The notes under the pieces: generated by a model
Database searches by the model: none
What the model saw: the letters and a program-made list of their open reading frames with translations, nothing else
What the model was told of the DNA's origin: nothing
Shown here: positions 8,976 to 17,624 of the stretch, piece by piece
Layout of the letters: each line of letters opens with the position of its first letter
Numbering within the stretch: position 1 is the stretch's first letter
From: Micromonospora sp. MW-13
GTDB taxonomy: Bacteria > Actinomycetota > Actinomycetes > Mycobacteriales > Micromonosporaceae
Assembly (NCBI RefSeq): GCF_003434305.1
Contig: NZ_QKKX01000005.1
Coordinates: forward strand, 178,625 to 242,624
Reading direction: 5' to 3'
Length of the DNA: 64,000 nucleotides
Program-made: the position numbers and the translations under genes

Positions 8976-9793
8976 TTGCTCGCCTTTCCCTGACGGAGCC
9001 GCAACGTGCAGCACTTCGGTCCACCGCCGGCCTTGCGCAGCTCGGACAGGTCGACGCCGATGGTCTCGTAACCCCGGTCGCGCAGCTTCGCGGCCAGGCC
9101 GGTGGCCTGCGCGGGCAGCACCACGTGCCGGCCGTCGCCGACCGCGTTCAGCCCGAGCACCTCCGCGTCGGCCATGGTGGCGTGGACGGCGTCCGGGAAC
9201 AGCCGGCGCAGCACGGCCTGGCTGCCGGGGGAGAACGCCTCCGGCAGGTACGCCACGGTCCGCTCGTCGAGCACGGTCAGCGCGGTGTCCAGGTGGTAGA
9301 AGCGCGGGTCGACGAGCTGCATGGTAATCACCGGATAGCCGAACACCTCCTGCAACTGGGCGTGCGCGGCGTGTGCCGTGCGGAACCCGGTGCCGGCCAG
9401 CAGCACGTCGCCCGCCAGCAGGATGTCGCCCTCGCCCTCGTTGACGTGCTTCGGGTCGTACATCTCGAAGCCGGCGGCCTCGAACCAGGCCTGGTAGGCC
9501 GGGGCCTCGTCGGCGCGTTGCGGGTCGCGGAACTGCACGGCCATCGCCCGGCCGTCGATCACGGTGCCGCCGTTGGCGGCGAACACCATGTCGGGCAGGC
9601 CGGGCAGCGGGGCGATCTCCTCGACCGTGTGGCCCAGCTCGCGGTAGATCCCGCGCAGATCCTCCCACTGCCGGATCGCCAGGTCGGTGTCGACCGGGGC
9701 GGTCGGGTCCATCCACGGGTTGATCGCGTAGTCGACGGCGAAGTACGTCGGCCGGCACATCAGGAAGCGCTGGCTGGTGGCGTCCATCGTCAT
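8972..9793 (-). CDS. ddaH: Dimethylargininase / arginine-deiminase-fold amidinohydrolase
   Basis: 273 aa, guanidine-modifying superfamily. The protein hydrolyses methylated arginine (or a related guanidino compound) to citrulline plus an amine. Visible features are the substrate-pocket motif MVFAANGG, the general-base His in RFYHLDTAL and the nucleophilic Cys near the C-terminus in GGPKCCTLRLR. The two adjacent cysteines make the exact nucleophile ambiguous. ATG 9793 is preceded by GGGAG at a 7-nt spacing. The stop overlaps the start of rocD, making a coupled two-gene operon typical of actinobacterial arginine catabolism. Dimethylarginine versus arginine or agmatine specificity is inferred from family and context. 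Confidence 0.88.
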   Translation of the reverse strand: MTMDATSQRFLMCRPTYFAVDYAINPWMDPTAPVDTDLAIRQWEDLRGIYRELGHTVEEIAPLPGLPDMVFAANGGTVIDGRAMAVQFRDPQRADEAPAYQAWFEAAGFEMYDPKHVNEGEGDILLAGDVLLAGTGFRTAHAAHAQLQEVFGYPVITMQLVDPRFYHLDTALTVLDERTVAYLPEAFSPGSQAVLRRLFPDAVHATMADAEVLGLNAVGDGRHVVLPAQATGLAAKLRDRGYETIGVDLSELRKAGGGPKCCTLRLRQGKASK

Positions 9794-9886
9794 TGTCCTG
9801 CTCCCAGGGCTCGGGCGCGCCCCGGCCACCTTCGGCCCACGGGGCTGGCGCCGTTGCCCAACCGTATGCGGCGGGCGTCGACGACA

Positions 9887-9900
9887 TCCACCAGTGGAAC
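9887..9900. promoter_or_regulatory. Possible operator upstream of ddaH-rocD
   Basis: The 237-bp gap 9794-10030 holds no gene. It contains the short palindrome TCCAC-CA-GTGGA about 95 bp upstream of the ddaH start, where an activator or repressor of an amino acid catabolic operon might bind. This is weak and suggested by position only. Confidence 0.25.
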
Positions 9901-10030
9901 TTGCGTCGACCGGCCGATCATTGCGTATAGCAGGCACCATCCGGCGATTCGTTGCGCAGCCCCGGTCGTCGATCAGCGCCCCACCCACCCCACCCCGCCC
10001 GGCGAACCGCCGGCGAGCGGGAATCTGCCG

Positions 10031-10678
10031 TCAGAACCGATCGACAACCTGTGAGTCGAGCCACTCCCGCAGTCGCTGCACCCAGTCCCCGTCGGTGGTC
10101 GGCCAGTCGAACTGGCCGGTCATCGCCAGCACGCCGAGGACCACGGCGGCGAGGCCGAAGGCCATGCCGAACAGGGCGTCGGTCTTGCCGGCGATGTGCC
10201 GGCGGCGGGTGGCGAGCAGGCCGAACACGGACAGCACCGCGCCGAGCGCACCGACCGCGATGCCGTATCCGGCGAGGGTGCCGGTGAGCACGGCGAGCGC
10301 CCCGGCGACGCCGGCGACCAGGCCGAGGGTGGCGAGCAGGCTGGCCCGCGGCTTCAGCTCCGGCTGCGGCGTCAGCTCCGACCGGGTCTCGGCGTCGGCG
10401 TCGGTGCGGTCTGCCGGCACCGGCCGCTCGGCGGTGCGGTCTGCCGGCGACGGCCGCTCGGCGGTGCGGTCTGCCGGCGACGGCCGCTCGGCGGTGTGGT
10501 CCCGGTCGAGGCGGTACGTCGCCTGCTCGTCGCCGCGGTCGGTGAGCACCGGCTGGCCGACCGGGGGGCTGGTGTCCGTCGCGACGGCCTCCGCGAACCC
10601 GTCGACGCGGCCGTCGCCGTTGCTGTCGTATGTCGTCGCCGGCTCGCTCCGGCGCGACAACAGCGAAGGAATCTTCAC
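10031..10678 (-). CDS. Conserved membrane protein with EF-hand-like loop and decapeptide repeats
   Basis: 215 aa. The N-terminus has a calcium-loop-like DSNGDGRVDGF (residues about 18-28). Three tandem decapeptides AERPxPADRT follow at about residues 62-92, then a charged stretch. Three hydrophobic segments (about 112-180: ATLGLVAGVAGALAVL, GIAVGALGAVLSVFGLL, ALFGMAFGLAAVVLGVLAM) precede a short C-terminal tail. The start is GTG 10678 with AGGAGG 7 nt upstream. The topology suggests a hydrophilic N-terminus on one side of the membrane. I do not recognise the family by name. Confidence 0.7.
   Translation of the reverse strand: MKIPSLLSRRSEPATTYDSNGDGRVDGFAEAVATDTSPPVGQPVLTDRGDEQATYRLDRDHTAERPSPADRTAERPSPADRTAERPVPADRTDADAETRSELTPQPELKPRASLLATLGLVAGVAGALAVLTGTLAGYGIAVGALGAVLSVFGLLATRRRHIAGKTDALFGMAFGLAAVVLGVLAMTGQFDWPTTDGDWVQRLREWLDSQVVDRF
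10402..10491. repeat. 30-bp coding minisatellite, 3 copies
   Basis: Three head-to-tail 30-bp units start at 10402, 10432 and 10462; the last two are identical and the first differs at one base. They encode the AERP-(S/V)-PADRT decapeptides of the membrane protein on the minus strand. Confidence 0.9.
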
Positions 10679-10744
10679 CTCGTCACCTCCTGATCAGTGC
10701 ATGGAAGTCTGGGCAGCGCCAGGGGCAGCCACGCGGTCATACCC

Positions 10745-10792
10745 CCGAGGTACCCAACCGCCGAGGTACCCAACCGCCGAGGTACCCAACCG
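10745..10792. repeat. Tandem 16-bp repeat, 3 perfect copies
   Basis: CCGAGGTACCCAACCG occurs three times head to tail (10745-10760, 10761-10776, 10777-10792) in non-coding DNA between the start of the minus-strand membrane protein gene and the decayed DUF5753 gene. Each unit carries the palindrome GGTACC. A partial fourth unit (CCGAGCCG) follows. Confidence 0.95.
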
Positions 10793-10943
10793 CCGAGCCG
10801 CCGACACCCCGGTCACCGGTCCGGGTGGCCCGGCCCACCCCCGACGCCGCACCGCCCGGTCGACGGGGGCCGCCGTGTGTCCTGTGGAGCTGATGTCGGG
10901 AACGGATCGGCCGTCCAGCGGTCGGCGCGGGGGCGGTGTGGCC

Positions 10944-11264
10944 GTCGGATACGGGGGCGAGCTGATCCCAGGGCTGTTCCAGACCCGGGAGTACGCCGCC
11001 GAGCCGTTCCGCCGGAAGACCCCGGCCCTGGGCGCCGCCGAGCGGGAGCGGCTGATCGCGGTCCGGTGGCAGCGGCAGGGCATCCCGGTCCGCCGGCTGC
11101 CCGCCGCGCCGGCGCTGCGGGTGGTGCTCAGCGAGGTGGTGCTGCGCCGCCCCATCCCGGACCGGGTCGCGATGGCCGCCCAGCTCGGCCACCCGCGCGA
11201 CGTGGCCGCGCTGGGCGGCCTGCGACCAGGTCTGGGCGGACCCGGCGGTGCGGGCCCTGGATGA
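10944..11264 (+). pseudogene. Truncated DUF5753 (Scr1/WhiJ-like antitoxin regulator) remnant
   Basis: The frame encodes GELIPGLFQTREYAAEPFRR, ERERLIAVRWQRQGI and LRVVLSEVVLRRPI, typical of the first third of DUF5753, the C-terminal domain of actinobacterial XRE-type regulators paired with DUF397 proteins. No helix-turn-helix domain lies upstream; that stretch holds 16-bp tandem repeats instead. The domain breaks off after about 95 residues with a frame change near 11225. It is therefore a decayed remnant. The DUF397 remnant next to it shows that this was once the usual pair. Confidence 0.75.
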
Positions 11265-11310
11265 GGCAGAAATCGGAACGGATGATCAAGATGGTCATGG
11301 AGAAGCCTCG

Positions 11311-11510
11311 ATGACCGAGCCGACCCGCGTCACCTGGCGCGAGAGCATCCGCAGCGGTGGCAGCGGTGGCAGCGGTGGCAACGGCGTCGAGGTGGCCGAC
11401 AACCTGCCCGCGATCGTCGGCGTCCGGAACAGCAAGGAGGCCGCCGGCCCGGTCCTGCGTTCCGTGGCCGCGCCTGGTCGTCCTTGGTCGCCGGTCTGAA
11501 GGCCGCCTAC
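11311..11510 (+). pseudogene. DUF397 protein, frameshifted near its C-terminus
   Basis: Starting at ATG 11311, the product reads WRESIRSGGSGGSGGNGVEV, then ADNLPAIVGVRNSKEAAGPVL, the hallmark of DUF397 (WxKSxxS, CVEVA, VRDSK, GPxL). After GPVL the frame changes. The expected ending FRGRAWSSLVAGLKAAYPA is found in another frame from about 11461, so a one- or two-base indel truncates the protein. The usual Cys in CVEVA is Gly here. DUF397 proteins are small partners of DUF5753 regulators; both members are broken in this window. Confidence 0.75.
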
Positions 11511-11565
11511 CCCGCGAGCTGCCCGGCCCTGGGGGTGGGTGGTGTCGGGGGATACCGTGGCGGGC

Positions 11566-12372
11566 GTGCCTGAGGGACATAGCATTCACCGGCTCGCCGC
11601 TCGGCACGCCGAGCTGTTCGTCGGCGACAAGGTGCAGGCCGCCAGCCCGCAGGGCCGCTTCGCCGAGGGCGCCGCCCGGCTGTCCGGCACCGTCCTGGAC
11701 GGCACCGAGGCGTACGGCAAGCACCTGCTGCACCACTACGCGCACGAGCTGACCCTGCACGTGCACCTCGGCCTGTACGGCAAGTTCGCCGACGGGCCGG
11801 GCGAGCCGCCGCCGCCCGTCGGTCAGGTGCGGCTGCGACTGACCAGCGACGCGCACTGGCTGGACCTGCGCGGCCCCACCGCCTGCGAGCTGCTCACCCC
11901 GCCCGATGTGGCGGCGCTGCGCCACCGGCTCGGCCCCGACCCGCTGCGCGCCGACGCCGACCCGGCCCGCGCGTACGCCCGGATCTCCCGCAGCCCGACC
12001 CCGCTCGCGGCGCTGCTGCTCGACCAGTCGGTGGTGGCCGGCACGGGGTTGATCTTCGTCACCGAGGCGCTGTTCCGGGCCGGGCTGCCGCCGACCCGGC
12101 CCGGCCGGGAGCTGACCCCGGTGCTCTGGCGGGAACTGTGGGCGGACCTGGTGGCGCTGATGACCCGGGCCGTCGAGGTGGGCCGGATCGACACCGTCCG
12201 GGACGCCCACCTGCCGGAGGCCACCGGCCGGGCGCCCCGGGTCGACCGGCACGGCGGCGAGGTGTACGTCTACCGCCGCCCCGGCCAGCCCTGTCACGTC
12301 TGCGGCGACGAGGTGCGCCGGGGCACCCTGACCGGCCGCAACCTCTACTGGTGCCCCACCTGCCAGCGCTGA
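11566..12372 (+). CDS. nei: Fpg/Nei-family DNA glycosylase (endonuclease VIII-like)
   Basis: 268 aa. This is a base-excision repair glycosylase/AP lyase acting on oxidised bases. Starting at GTG 11566 gives the invariant PE after the initiator (M-PEGH), which is the catalytic N-terminus once Met is removed. The conserved YGKHLLH and HLGLYGKF motifs follow. The helix-two-turn-helix region contains the DNA-binding loop (LLDQSVVAGTGLIFVTEALF). The C-terminal zinc finger is CHVCGDEVRRG...YWCPTCQ. The alternative upstream GTG at 11539 would bury the catalytic proline, so it is rejected. Nei versus Fpg is judged from the H at position 5 and the YGKHL context; the family is certain, the subfamily likely. 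Confidence 0.9.
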   Translation: MPEGHSIHRLAARHAELFVGDKVQAASPQGRFAEGAARLSGTVLDGTEAYGKHLLHHYAHELTLHVHLGLYGKFADGPGEPPPPVGQVRLRLTSDAHWLDLRGPTACELLTPPDVAALRHRLGPDPLRADADPARAYARISRSPTPLAALLLDQSVVAGTGLIFVTEALFRAGLPPTRPGRELTPVLWRELWADLVALMTRAVEVGRIDTVRDAHLPEATGRAPRVDRHGGEVYVYRRPGQPCHVCGDEVRRGTLTGRNLYWCPTCQR

Positions 12373-12390
12373 CCGGCCCAGGTCCGTGAG

Positions 12391-13269
12391 TCAGCGCAGT
12401 CCGGCGAGCCAGCGGGCAGTCTCGACCTGGTCGGCGAAGACGACGTCCTCGTCCATGCTCCAGGCCAGAGTGTGCCCGACGGCCCAGCCCAGGACCCGCT
12501 CCCGGTCCAGGCCCAGCTCGGCGGTGAGCCGGTCCAGCCGGCGCCGCACCGCCGCCGGGGAGTGGCCCAGCTCCTGACCGCGGACGATCGCCACCACACC
12601 GAATTCGCGCTCACCCGCCAGCGGCTTCGGGTCGATCACCAGCCAGGGCTCGCGGCCGGCCCGCAGGATGTTCCCGGCGTGCAGGTCCTGGTTGACCAGC
12701 ACCTGCTCGCCCTGCGTCCCGGTCAGCTCGGCGAGCCGCCCGAGCGCGGTGTCCAGCAGCCGGCGCTCGAACGGGCGACCGAGCCGCTCCCACGTGACCG
12801 GCATCCGCTCCCGCCAGCCCGCGGCCTCCTCGGCCAGCGGGGTGAACGGCGAGCCGGCGGGCCGCCAGAGCCGGGGCAGCAGCCCGGCGACCACGTCCAG
12901 CGCCTCGTCGGCTGCCACGGCGTGCAGCGGCGTGCCCGGGTCGCAGCGCTCCACCAGCAGCGCCCGCCGGGCCGGGGCGTGCGCGAGCAGCCGGACCGCC
13001 CCGTCGCCGGCCCAGCGCGCCAGCGCCGTGGCCTCGTGCTCGCTGTCCGGGTCCGGGTACTGGAGCTTGAGCACCGCCCGGGTGCCGTCGGGCAACTCCA
13101 CCGGCACCGCCAGCGAGGCGAACGCGTACGGGAACGGCCGCCCCAGCCGCAGCCCCCACCGCTCGACGCACTCCGCCAGCAGGCCGGGCAGCGCCGACAG
13201 CCAGGATCGGCCGGCGGGCGTCCGCCGCACCCAGCCCAGCCCTTCGGGGATCTCCAGCTCCGTCTCCAT
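12391..13269 (-). CDS. Aminoglycoside/hydroxyurea phosphotransferase family kinase (APH(6)-like)
   Basis: 292 aa, resembling the streptomycin 6-kinase/hydroxyurea kinase family. The ATP-binding lysine is in AVLKLQYP (about residue 73). The catalytic loop is VNQDLHAGNILR (Asp about residue 193), where HGDLH is more usual. The metal-binding segment is PWLVIDPKPLAGEREF. It converges on the nei gene with an 18-bp gap. Chromosomal members are common in actinobacteria and often do not confer resistance, so a resistance role is unproven. Start ATG 13269; the weak Shine-Dalgarno makes the start moderately certain. Confidence 0.85.
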   Translation of the reverse strand: METELEIPEGLGWVRRTPAGRSWLSALPGLLAECVERWGLRLGRPFPYAFASLAVPVELPDGTRAVLKLQYPDPDSEHEATALARWAGDGAVRLLAHAPARRALLVERCDPGTPLHAVAADEALDVVAGLLPRLWRPAGSPFTPLAEEAAGWRERMPVTWERLGRPFERRLLDTALGRLAELTGTQGEQVLVNQDLHAGNILRAGREPWLVIDPKPLAGEREFGVVAIVRGQELGHSPAAVRRRLDRLTAELGLDRERVLGWAVGHTLAWSMDEDVVFADQVETARWLAGLR

Positions 13270-13336
13270 CGGACCATCATCAACCAGGCCGCGGCGGGAC
13301 CGGAGGCAGCCCGGGCAGCGGGCCGCCGCCCGGCGC

Positions 13337-14758
13337 TCAGCGCAACCGGCGGATGTCGCCGTACGCCCGGTAGAAGCCGCCCCGGCCCGCCTGGCGGACC
13401 TCGGTGACCAGGTAGCGCGCCCCCGCCTCGCGGATGCCCTTGGGGAACTGCACCGACCAGTCGCGCTGGTAGCCGGCGGAGAGCACGTGGACGCGCAGCC
13501 GGCCGCCCTCGTCGACGCACTGCACCACCACGCCACCCTGGTCGTCGGTGGCGACCTCCACCGTGGTCCAGGCCGCCGGCTCGGGCAGCCGCGCCGGGGC
13601 CTTGACGTCCACCACCTCCGGCACGCTGCCCTGCTCGGCGGCCCGGATCGCCGGCTCGCTCGCGTCGACGCAGGCCAGGTAGCCCGCGGTGGTGACCACG
13701 TAGAGCCGCTGGTCGTGGTACTGCATGGAGAACGCCGAGCCGCAGCCGGTGCCGAGCTTCCACAGCCGGTTGCCGGCCGCGTCGAAGCAGTAGATCGAGG
13801 ACTGGTTGTCGCCGGCGAAGACGTACCGTCCGTCCTCGGCGGTGGCGCAGGAGAAGACCGGGGCGTCACAGCGGTACGACCGCTCGGTGTGCCCGTCCTT
13901 GCGCAGCCGCACCACCTCGCGGGTGCCGGTGCCGGCGAACACGGCGTCCCGCTCCTGCCAGCCGAAGAGCACCGACCCGGTGCGGGTGTGCCACAGCTCC
14001 CGCCCGGTGCGCCAGTCGTAGCCGGTCACCCCCTGGGAGTGGCCGTGGTAGAGCGCGTCGGCGTCGCAGCGCACCATCCACGCGGACCGGCCGCGCCCCG
14101 GCCGCCGCCAGAGGAACTCGTCCTCGTGGTCGATCGCGGCGATCCCGCCGTCGGCGTCGGAGACGCCCAGCACCCCGTCGTGGATGTCCAGCCAGTAGAT
14201 GTCGATCTCCGGGGTGATCGCGTACGCCACCCGGGGCACCTTGCCGGAGAGGTCGTAGACGTTGCCGTCGTCGCAGCCCGCGTAGATCCAGGCGTCGTCG
14301 GCGACGATGCACTTCACCCCCTCGGGGAGCCGGACCTGGTTCAGCACCCGGGCGTCGTGGTCGAGGGTGGTGATCACCCCGTGCTCGTTGCCGACCATGC
14401 AGTGCTGCCCGTCGACGAAGATGCCGAACGCGGGCGCGCCCGAGGCGTACCGCCACAGCACCGGGGCGGTCCGGGCGGTCGAGCGGGTGCTGACGATCTG
14501 CCGGCGGGAGACCGGCCGCTTCTGGCGGGCGCCGGGCACCGCCGGGGCGTACCCCTTGCGGACCTTGTCGCCGATCTTCTTCGCGGCGGCGGCGCGGGCA
14601 CGGGCGTTGTCCGGGAAGGCCGTGGTCTTCACCTGCCCCTGGTCGCCGATCCGGCCGTAGCGAACGGTCATCGTCGTGTCGTCCACCACCACCTCGTAGA
14701 ACTTGTGCGCCGCACCGTCCACTTCGGACAGTTCGAGGTAGGTCGTCTCCTGCGACAT
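13337..14758 (-). CDS. WGR domain fused to a PQQ-type beta-propeller
   Basis: 473 aa, no signal peptide, so cytoplasmic. Residues 1-75 form a WGR domain (YLELSEVDG, KFYEVVVDD, VRYGRIGDQGQVKTTAFPD), a nucleic-acid-associated module known from PARPs and bacterial MolR-like proteins. After a basic linker (KRPVSRRQIVSTRSTARTAP), residues about 105-470 form repeated blades of GGxxYxxD-type units (IYAGCDDGNVYDLSG, YVFAGDNQSSIYCFDAAGN, LYVVTTAGYLACVDAS), as in PQQ-binding-like propellers. ATG 14758 with AAAGG about 8 nt upstream. It is transcribed alone between the kinase and the flavoprotein genes. The fusion suggests a sensor or scaffold; no enzymatic residues are visible. Confidence 0.85.
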   Translation of the reverse strand: MSQETTYLELSEVDGAAHKFYEVVVDDTTMTVRYGRIGDQGQVKTTAFPDNARARAAAAKKIGDKVRKGYAPAVPGARQKRPVSRRQIVSTRSTARTAPVLWRYASGAPAFGIFVDGQHCMVGNEHGVITTLDHDARVLNQVRLPEGVKCIVADDAWIYAGCDDGNVYDLSGKVPRVAYAITPEIDIYWLDIHDGVLGVSDADGGIAAIDHEDEFLWRRPGRGRSAWMVRCDADALYHGHSQGVTGYDWRTGRELWHTRTGSVLFGWQERDAVFAGTGTREVVRLRKDGHTERSYRCDAPVFSCATAEDGRYVFAGDNQSSIYCFDAAGNRLWKLGTGCGSAFSMQYHDQRLYVVTTAGYLACVDASEPAIRAAEQGSVPEVVDVKAPARLPEPAAWTTVEVATDDQGGVVVQCVDEGGRLRVHVLSAGYQRDWSVQFPKGIREAGARYLVTEVRQAGRGGFYRAYGDIRRLR

Positions 14759-14844
14759 GGGGATGCCTTTCGAGGGGGAGGGGCGCCGGACCCGGCACCG
14801 CGACAGCGCGCACACGCTAACCGCGACCCCCGACAAGGAACGGT

Positions 14845-16233
14845 CTATCCCCGGCCGCGGTCGAGGGCGTCGACGGCCTTGCGGGCCGCGATCAGCACCG
14901 GGTCCCAGACCGGGGCGTACGGCGGGGCGTAGCCGAGGTCGAGGGCGGTCATCTCGTCCACCGTCATGCCGTTCCACAGCGCCACGGCCAGGGTGTCGAT
15001 CCGCTTGGCCGCCTCCGACCAGCCGACGATCTGCGCGCCGAGCAGCCGCCCGCTGGGGCGCTCGGCGATCAGCTTCACCGTCATCGGCCGCGCCCCCGGG
15101 TAGTAGCCGGCCCGGTTCGTCGACTCGGCCACCACCGAGACGAACTCGAAGCCGCTGGCCGTGGCCTCCCGCTCGCGCAGGCCGGTGCGACCCACCTCCA
15201 GCTCGCAGACCTTGGTCACGGCCGTGCCGATCACGCCGGGGAAGGTCGCGTACCCGCCGCCGAGGTTGATCCCGGCGACCCGGCCCTGCTTGTTGGCGTG
15301 GGTGCCCAGCGGCACGTGCACCGGCAGGCCGCTGACCAGGTGCAGGCTCTCCACGCAGTCGCCGGCCGCCCACACCCCGGGCACCCCGGCCACCCGCATC
15401 CGCCGGTCCACCCGGATCCCGCCGGTGGGGCCGACCGGCAGGCCGGCGGCCTCGGCGAGGGCGGTGTCGGGGCGTACCCCCAGGCCCAGGACCACGACGT
15501 CGGCCGGCACCGGCCCGTCGTCGGTGACCACGGCGGACACCCGCCCGTCGCGCCGGTCGAGCCCGGTCACCCCCACGCCGGTACGGATGTCGATGCCGAT
15601 GCCGCGCATGGCCGTCGCGACGAGCGCGGCCATGTCCGGGTCGACGGTCGACATCGGCTGGTCGGCCCTCTCGACCAGGGTGACCGACAGCCCGCGCTGG
15701 ACCAGCGCCTCGGCCATCTCCACCCCGATGTAGCCGCCGCCGACCACCACCGCCCGTCGGGGCGCCGGATCGGCGTCCAGCCAGTCACGCAGGGCTCCGG
15801 CGTCGTCGAGGGTCTGCACGCCGAAGACGCCGTCCATGTCCGGGTCGGCCCAGGCGGGCTTCGTCGGCACCGCGCCGGTGGCGTACACCAGGTCGTCGAA
15901 CCGCTCGCGGACCTCGCCGCCGCGGTCGAGGTCGAGGGCCACCACCTCCCGGCGGTCCAGGTCGATCGCGGTCACCTCGTGCCGCACCCGGACGTCGATG
16001 TCGAACTCGTCGCGGAAGGTGGCCGGGGCGCGGGCGACGAGCAGGTCCCGGTCCGGGACCAGCCCGCTGATCCAGTACGGGATGCCGCACGCCGAGTACG
16101 AGGTGTGGTGCCCCCGCTCGAAGGCCACGATCTCCAGGTCCGACCGGTCCCGGCGGCGCCGCGCCTGGGAGGCCGCCGCCATCCCGGCGGCGTCCCCGCC
16201 GATGACGACCAACCGTTGCGTCACGCTGACCAT
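14845..16233 (-). CDS. FAD-dependent pyridine nucleotide-disulfide oxidoreductase (CoA-disulfide reductase / NADH oxidase-like)
   Basis: 462 aa. The FAD-binding motif is VIGGDAAGMAAA at the N-terminus. The single redox cysteine is in YSACGIPYWISG (about residue 49), the CoA-disulfide reductase/Nox signature. An NAD(P)H-binding motif VVVGGGYIGVEMAEAL is near residue 165. The second FAD motif VWAAGDC lies near residue 285, and a C-terminal dimerisation domain contains GRLLGAQIVGW. The protein likely reduces CoA disulfide, persulfide or oxygen using NAD(P)H. There is no fused rhodanese domain. The GTG a few codons downstream (VTQRL) is an alternative start. Confidence 0.9.
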   Translation of the reverse strand: MVSVTQRLVVIGGDAAGMAAASQARRRRDRSDLEIVAFERGHHTSYSACGIPYWISGLVPDRDLLVARAPATFRDEFDIDVRVRHEVTAIDLDRREVVALDLDRGGEVRERFDDLVYATGAVPTKPAWADPDMDGVFGVQTLDDAGALRDWLDADPAPRRAVVVGGGYIGVEMAEALVQRGLSVTLVERADQPMSTVDPDMAALVATAMRGIGIDIRTGVGVTGLDRRDGRVSAVVTDDGPVPADVVVLGLGVRPDTALAEAAGLPVGPTGGIRVDRRMRVAGVPGVWAAGDCVESLHLVSGLPVHVPLGTHANKQGRVAGINLGGGYATFPGVIGTAVTKVCELEVGRTGLREREATASGFEFVSVVAESTNRAGYYPGARPMTVKLIAERPSGRLLGAQIVGWSEAAKRIDTLAVALWNGMTVDEMTALDLGYAPPYAPVWDPVLIAARKAVDALDRGRG

Positions 16234-16296
16234 CCTGTCACGCTCCGCTCGCCGTGGAGCCCGTCCCGCCGCGCACCGGCCGGCCGGTCGACGCGC

Positions 16297-17436
16297 TCAG
16301 CCACGGGTCTGGCAGGCCACGTCGCGCACCACGTCGACCAGGTTCCCGGTGCGGGCGAAGACCGCCCGCTGCCGGGCCGCCCCGGTGCCGTGCCGGCGCA
16401 GCCCGCCCAGCAGGTCGGTCACCTCGGCCAGGTCGCCGTGCCGCTCCAGCTCCGGGCGCAGCCGGTCGACCAGCCGGTCCAGCAGCTCCCACGCCGGGCG
16501 CAGCTCACCGTCGGCGAGGTCGACGCCGTCGCCCTCCAGGCCGTCGTGGGCGGCCCGCCAGTGCGCGGCGACCAGCAGGTGGTGGTCGGTGCGGACCGGC
16601 GGCCGGCCCTCGGCGAGGTCGGTCATCGCGGTGGCCACCAGGGCCCGGACCAGGGCGGCGACCAGCACCGCGTCGTCCACCGACGGGCAGACGTCGCCGA
16701 TCCGCAGCTCCACCGTCGGGTACCTGGCCGACAGCCGGGCGTACCAGTAGAGCATCCCCTCGTCGAGCATCACGCCGCTGGCGATGAGCTGCCGGATCAG
16801 CCGCTGATAGTGCTCGTGCGACTCCAGGAACGGCGTCGGCGCCACCGACGGCCACCGCTCCCACTCCACCGAGCGCCAGCTCGCGTAGCCGGTGTCCACG
16901 CCGGCCGAGAACGGGGAGTTGACCGTCACCGCGTGCAGGATCGGCAACCAGGGCCGGACGTGGTTGAGCAACTGCACGCCGGTCTCGGCGTCCGGCACCC
17001 CGACGTGCACGTGCATGCCGTTGTTGCCGGGGCCGGGCACCAGGAGCCGGAACCGCTCGATCATCCGGTCGAAGCGGGGCTTGTCGACCACCGGCGGCAC
17101 CGGGCCGTCGACCGGGCCGGTGCCGATGGCCAGCACCCGTACGCCGGCCTGTTCGGCCGCCTCGGACAGCGCCCGGCGCAGCACCCCCAGTGAGTGCCGG
17201 ATCGACGACAGCTCCAGCCCCGGCGGGCTGCCGATCTCGATCTGGCTGGTCTGGAACTCGCGCTCCACCTGCCCGCGCAGCTCGGCCGGCACCTGCTCCA
17301 GCACCAGGTCCACGGCCGGCACGGCGGTACCGGTGTGCGGGTCGACGAGCAGGAACTCCTCCTCCACGCCGACGGTGAGCAGGTCGGTGCCGCCCGGGGC
17401 CGCGTCCCGTTCCCGCTGCGCCACTGAACCGCTCAT
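16297..17436 (-). CDS. Carboxylate-amine ligase, glutamate-cysteine ligase family 2 (YbdK/EgtA type)
   Basis: About 379 aa. GCS2-type ATP-dependent ligase that forms a gamma-glutamyl or similar amide. Motifs: TVGVEEEFLLVD near the N-terminus, FQTSQIEIGSPP, GPGNNGMHVHVGV, and VELRIGDVCPSVDDAVLVAALVRAL. I chose ATG 17436 (GTGAGGG upstream). An in-frame ATG at 17496 would add a 20-residue basic leader without a clear ribosome binding site. It is divergent from lysX. The thiol-specific EgtA role (ergothioneine) cannot be assumed, because egtB-D are not nearby; the family assignment is firm. Confidence 0.88.
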   Translation of the reverse strand: MSGSVAQRERDAAPGGTDLLTVGVEEEFLLVDPHTGTAVPAVDLVLEQVPAELRGQVEREFQTSQIEIGSPPGLELSSIRHSLGVLRRALSEAAEQAGVRVLAIGTGPVDGPVPPVVDKPRFDRMIERFRLLVPGPGNNGMHVHVGVPDAETGVQLLNHVRPWLPILHAVTVNSPFSAGVDTGYASWRSVEWERWPSVAPTPFLESHEHYQRLIRQLIASGVMLDEGMLYWYARLSARYPTVELRIGDVCPSVDDAVLVAALVRALVATAMTDLAEGRPPVRTDHHLLVAAHWRAAHDGLEGDGVDLADGELRPAWELLDRLVDRLRPELERHGDLAEVTDLLGGLRRHGTGAARQRAVFARTGNLVDVVRDVACQTRG

Positions 17437-17624
17437 CGCCCTCACCGTCCGTTTCCGCAGCCGTCGCGGCGCCGTGCCGCGACGTCGACCGGCCATTACC
17501 CACAGTGTCGGGGCGGGGAAACGCCGCCGCCCGCGTGTCGCCCGCCGCCGCGCCGTTCGCGTTACCGGGCCGGCGGAGCATTCCCCACCAGGTGCGGGAG
17601 CGCCGGCGGGACTACCATGGGGCG

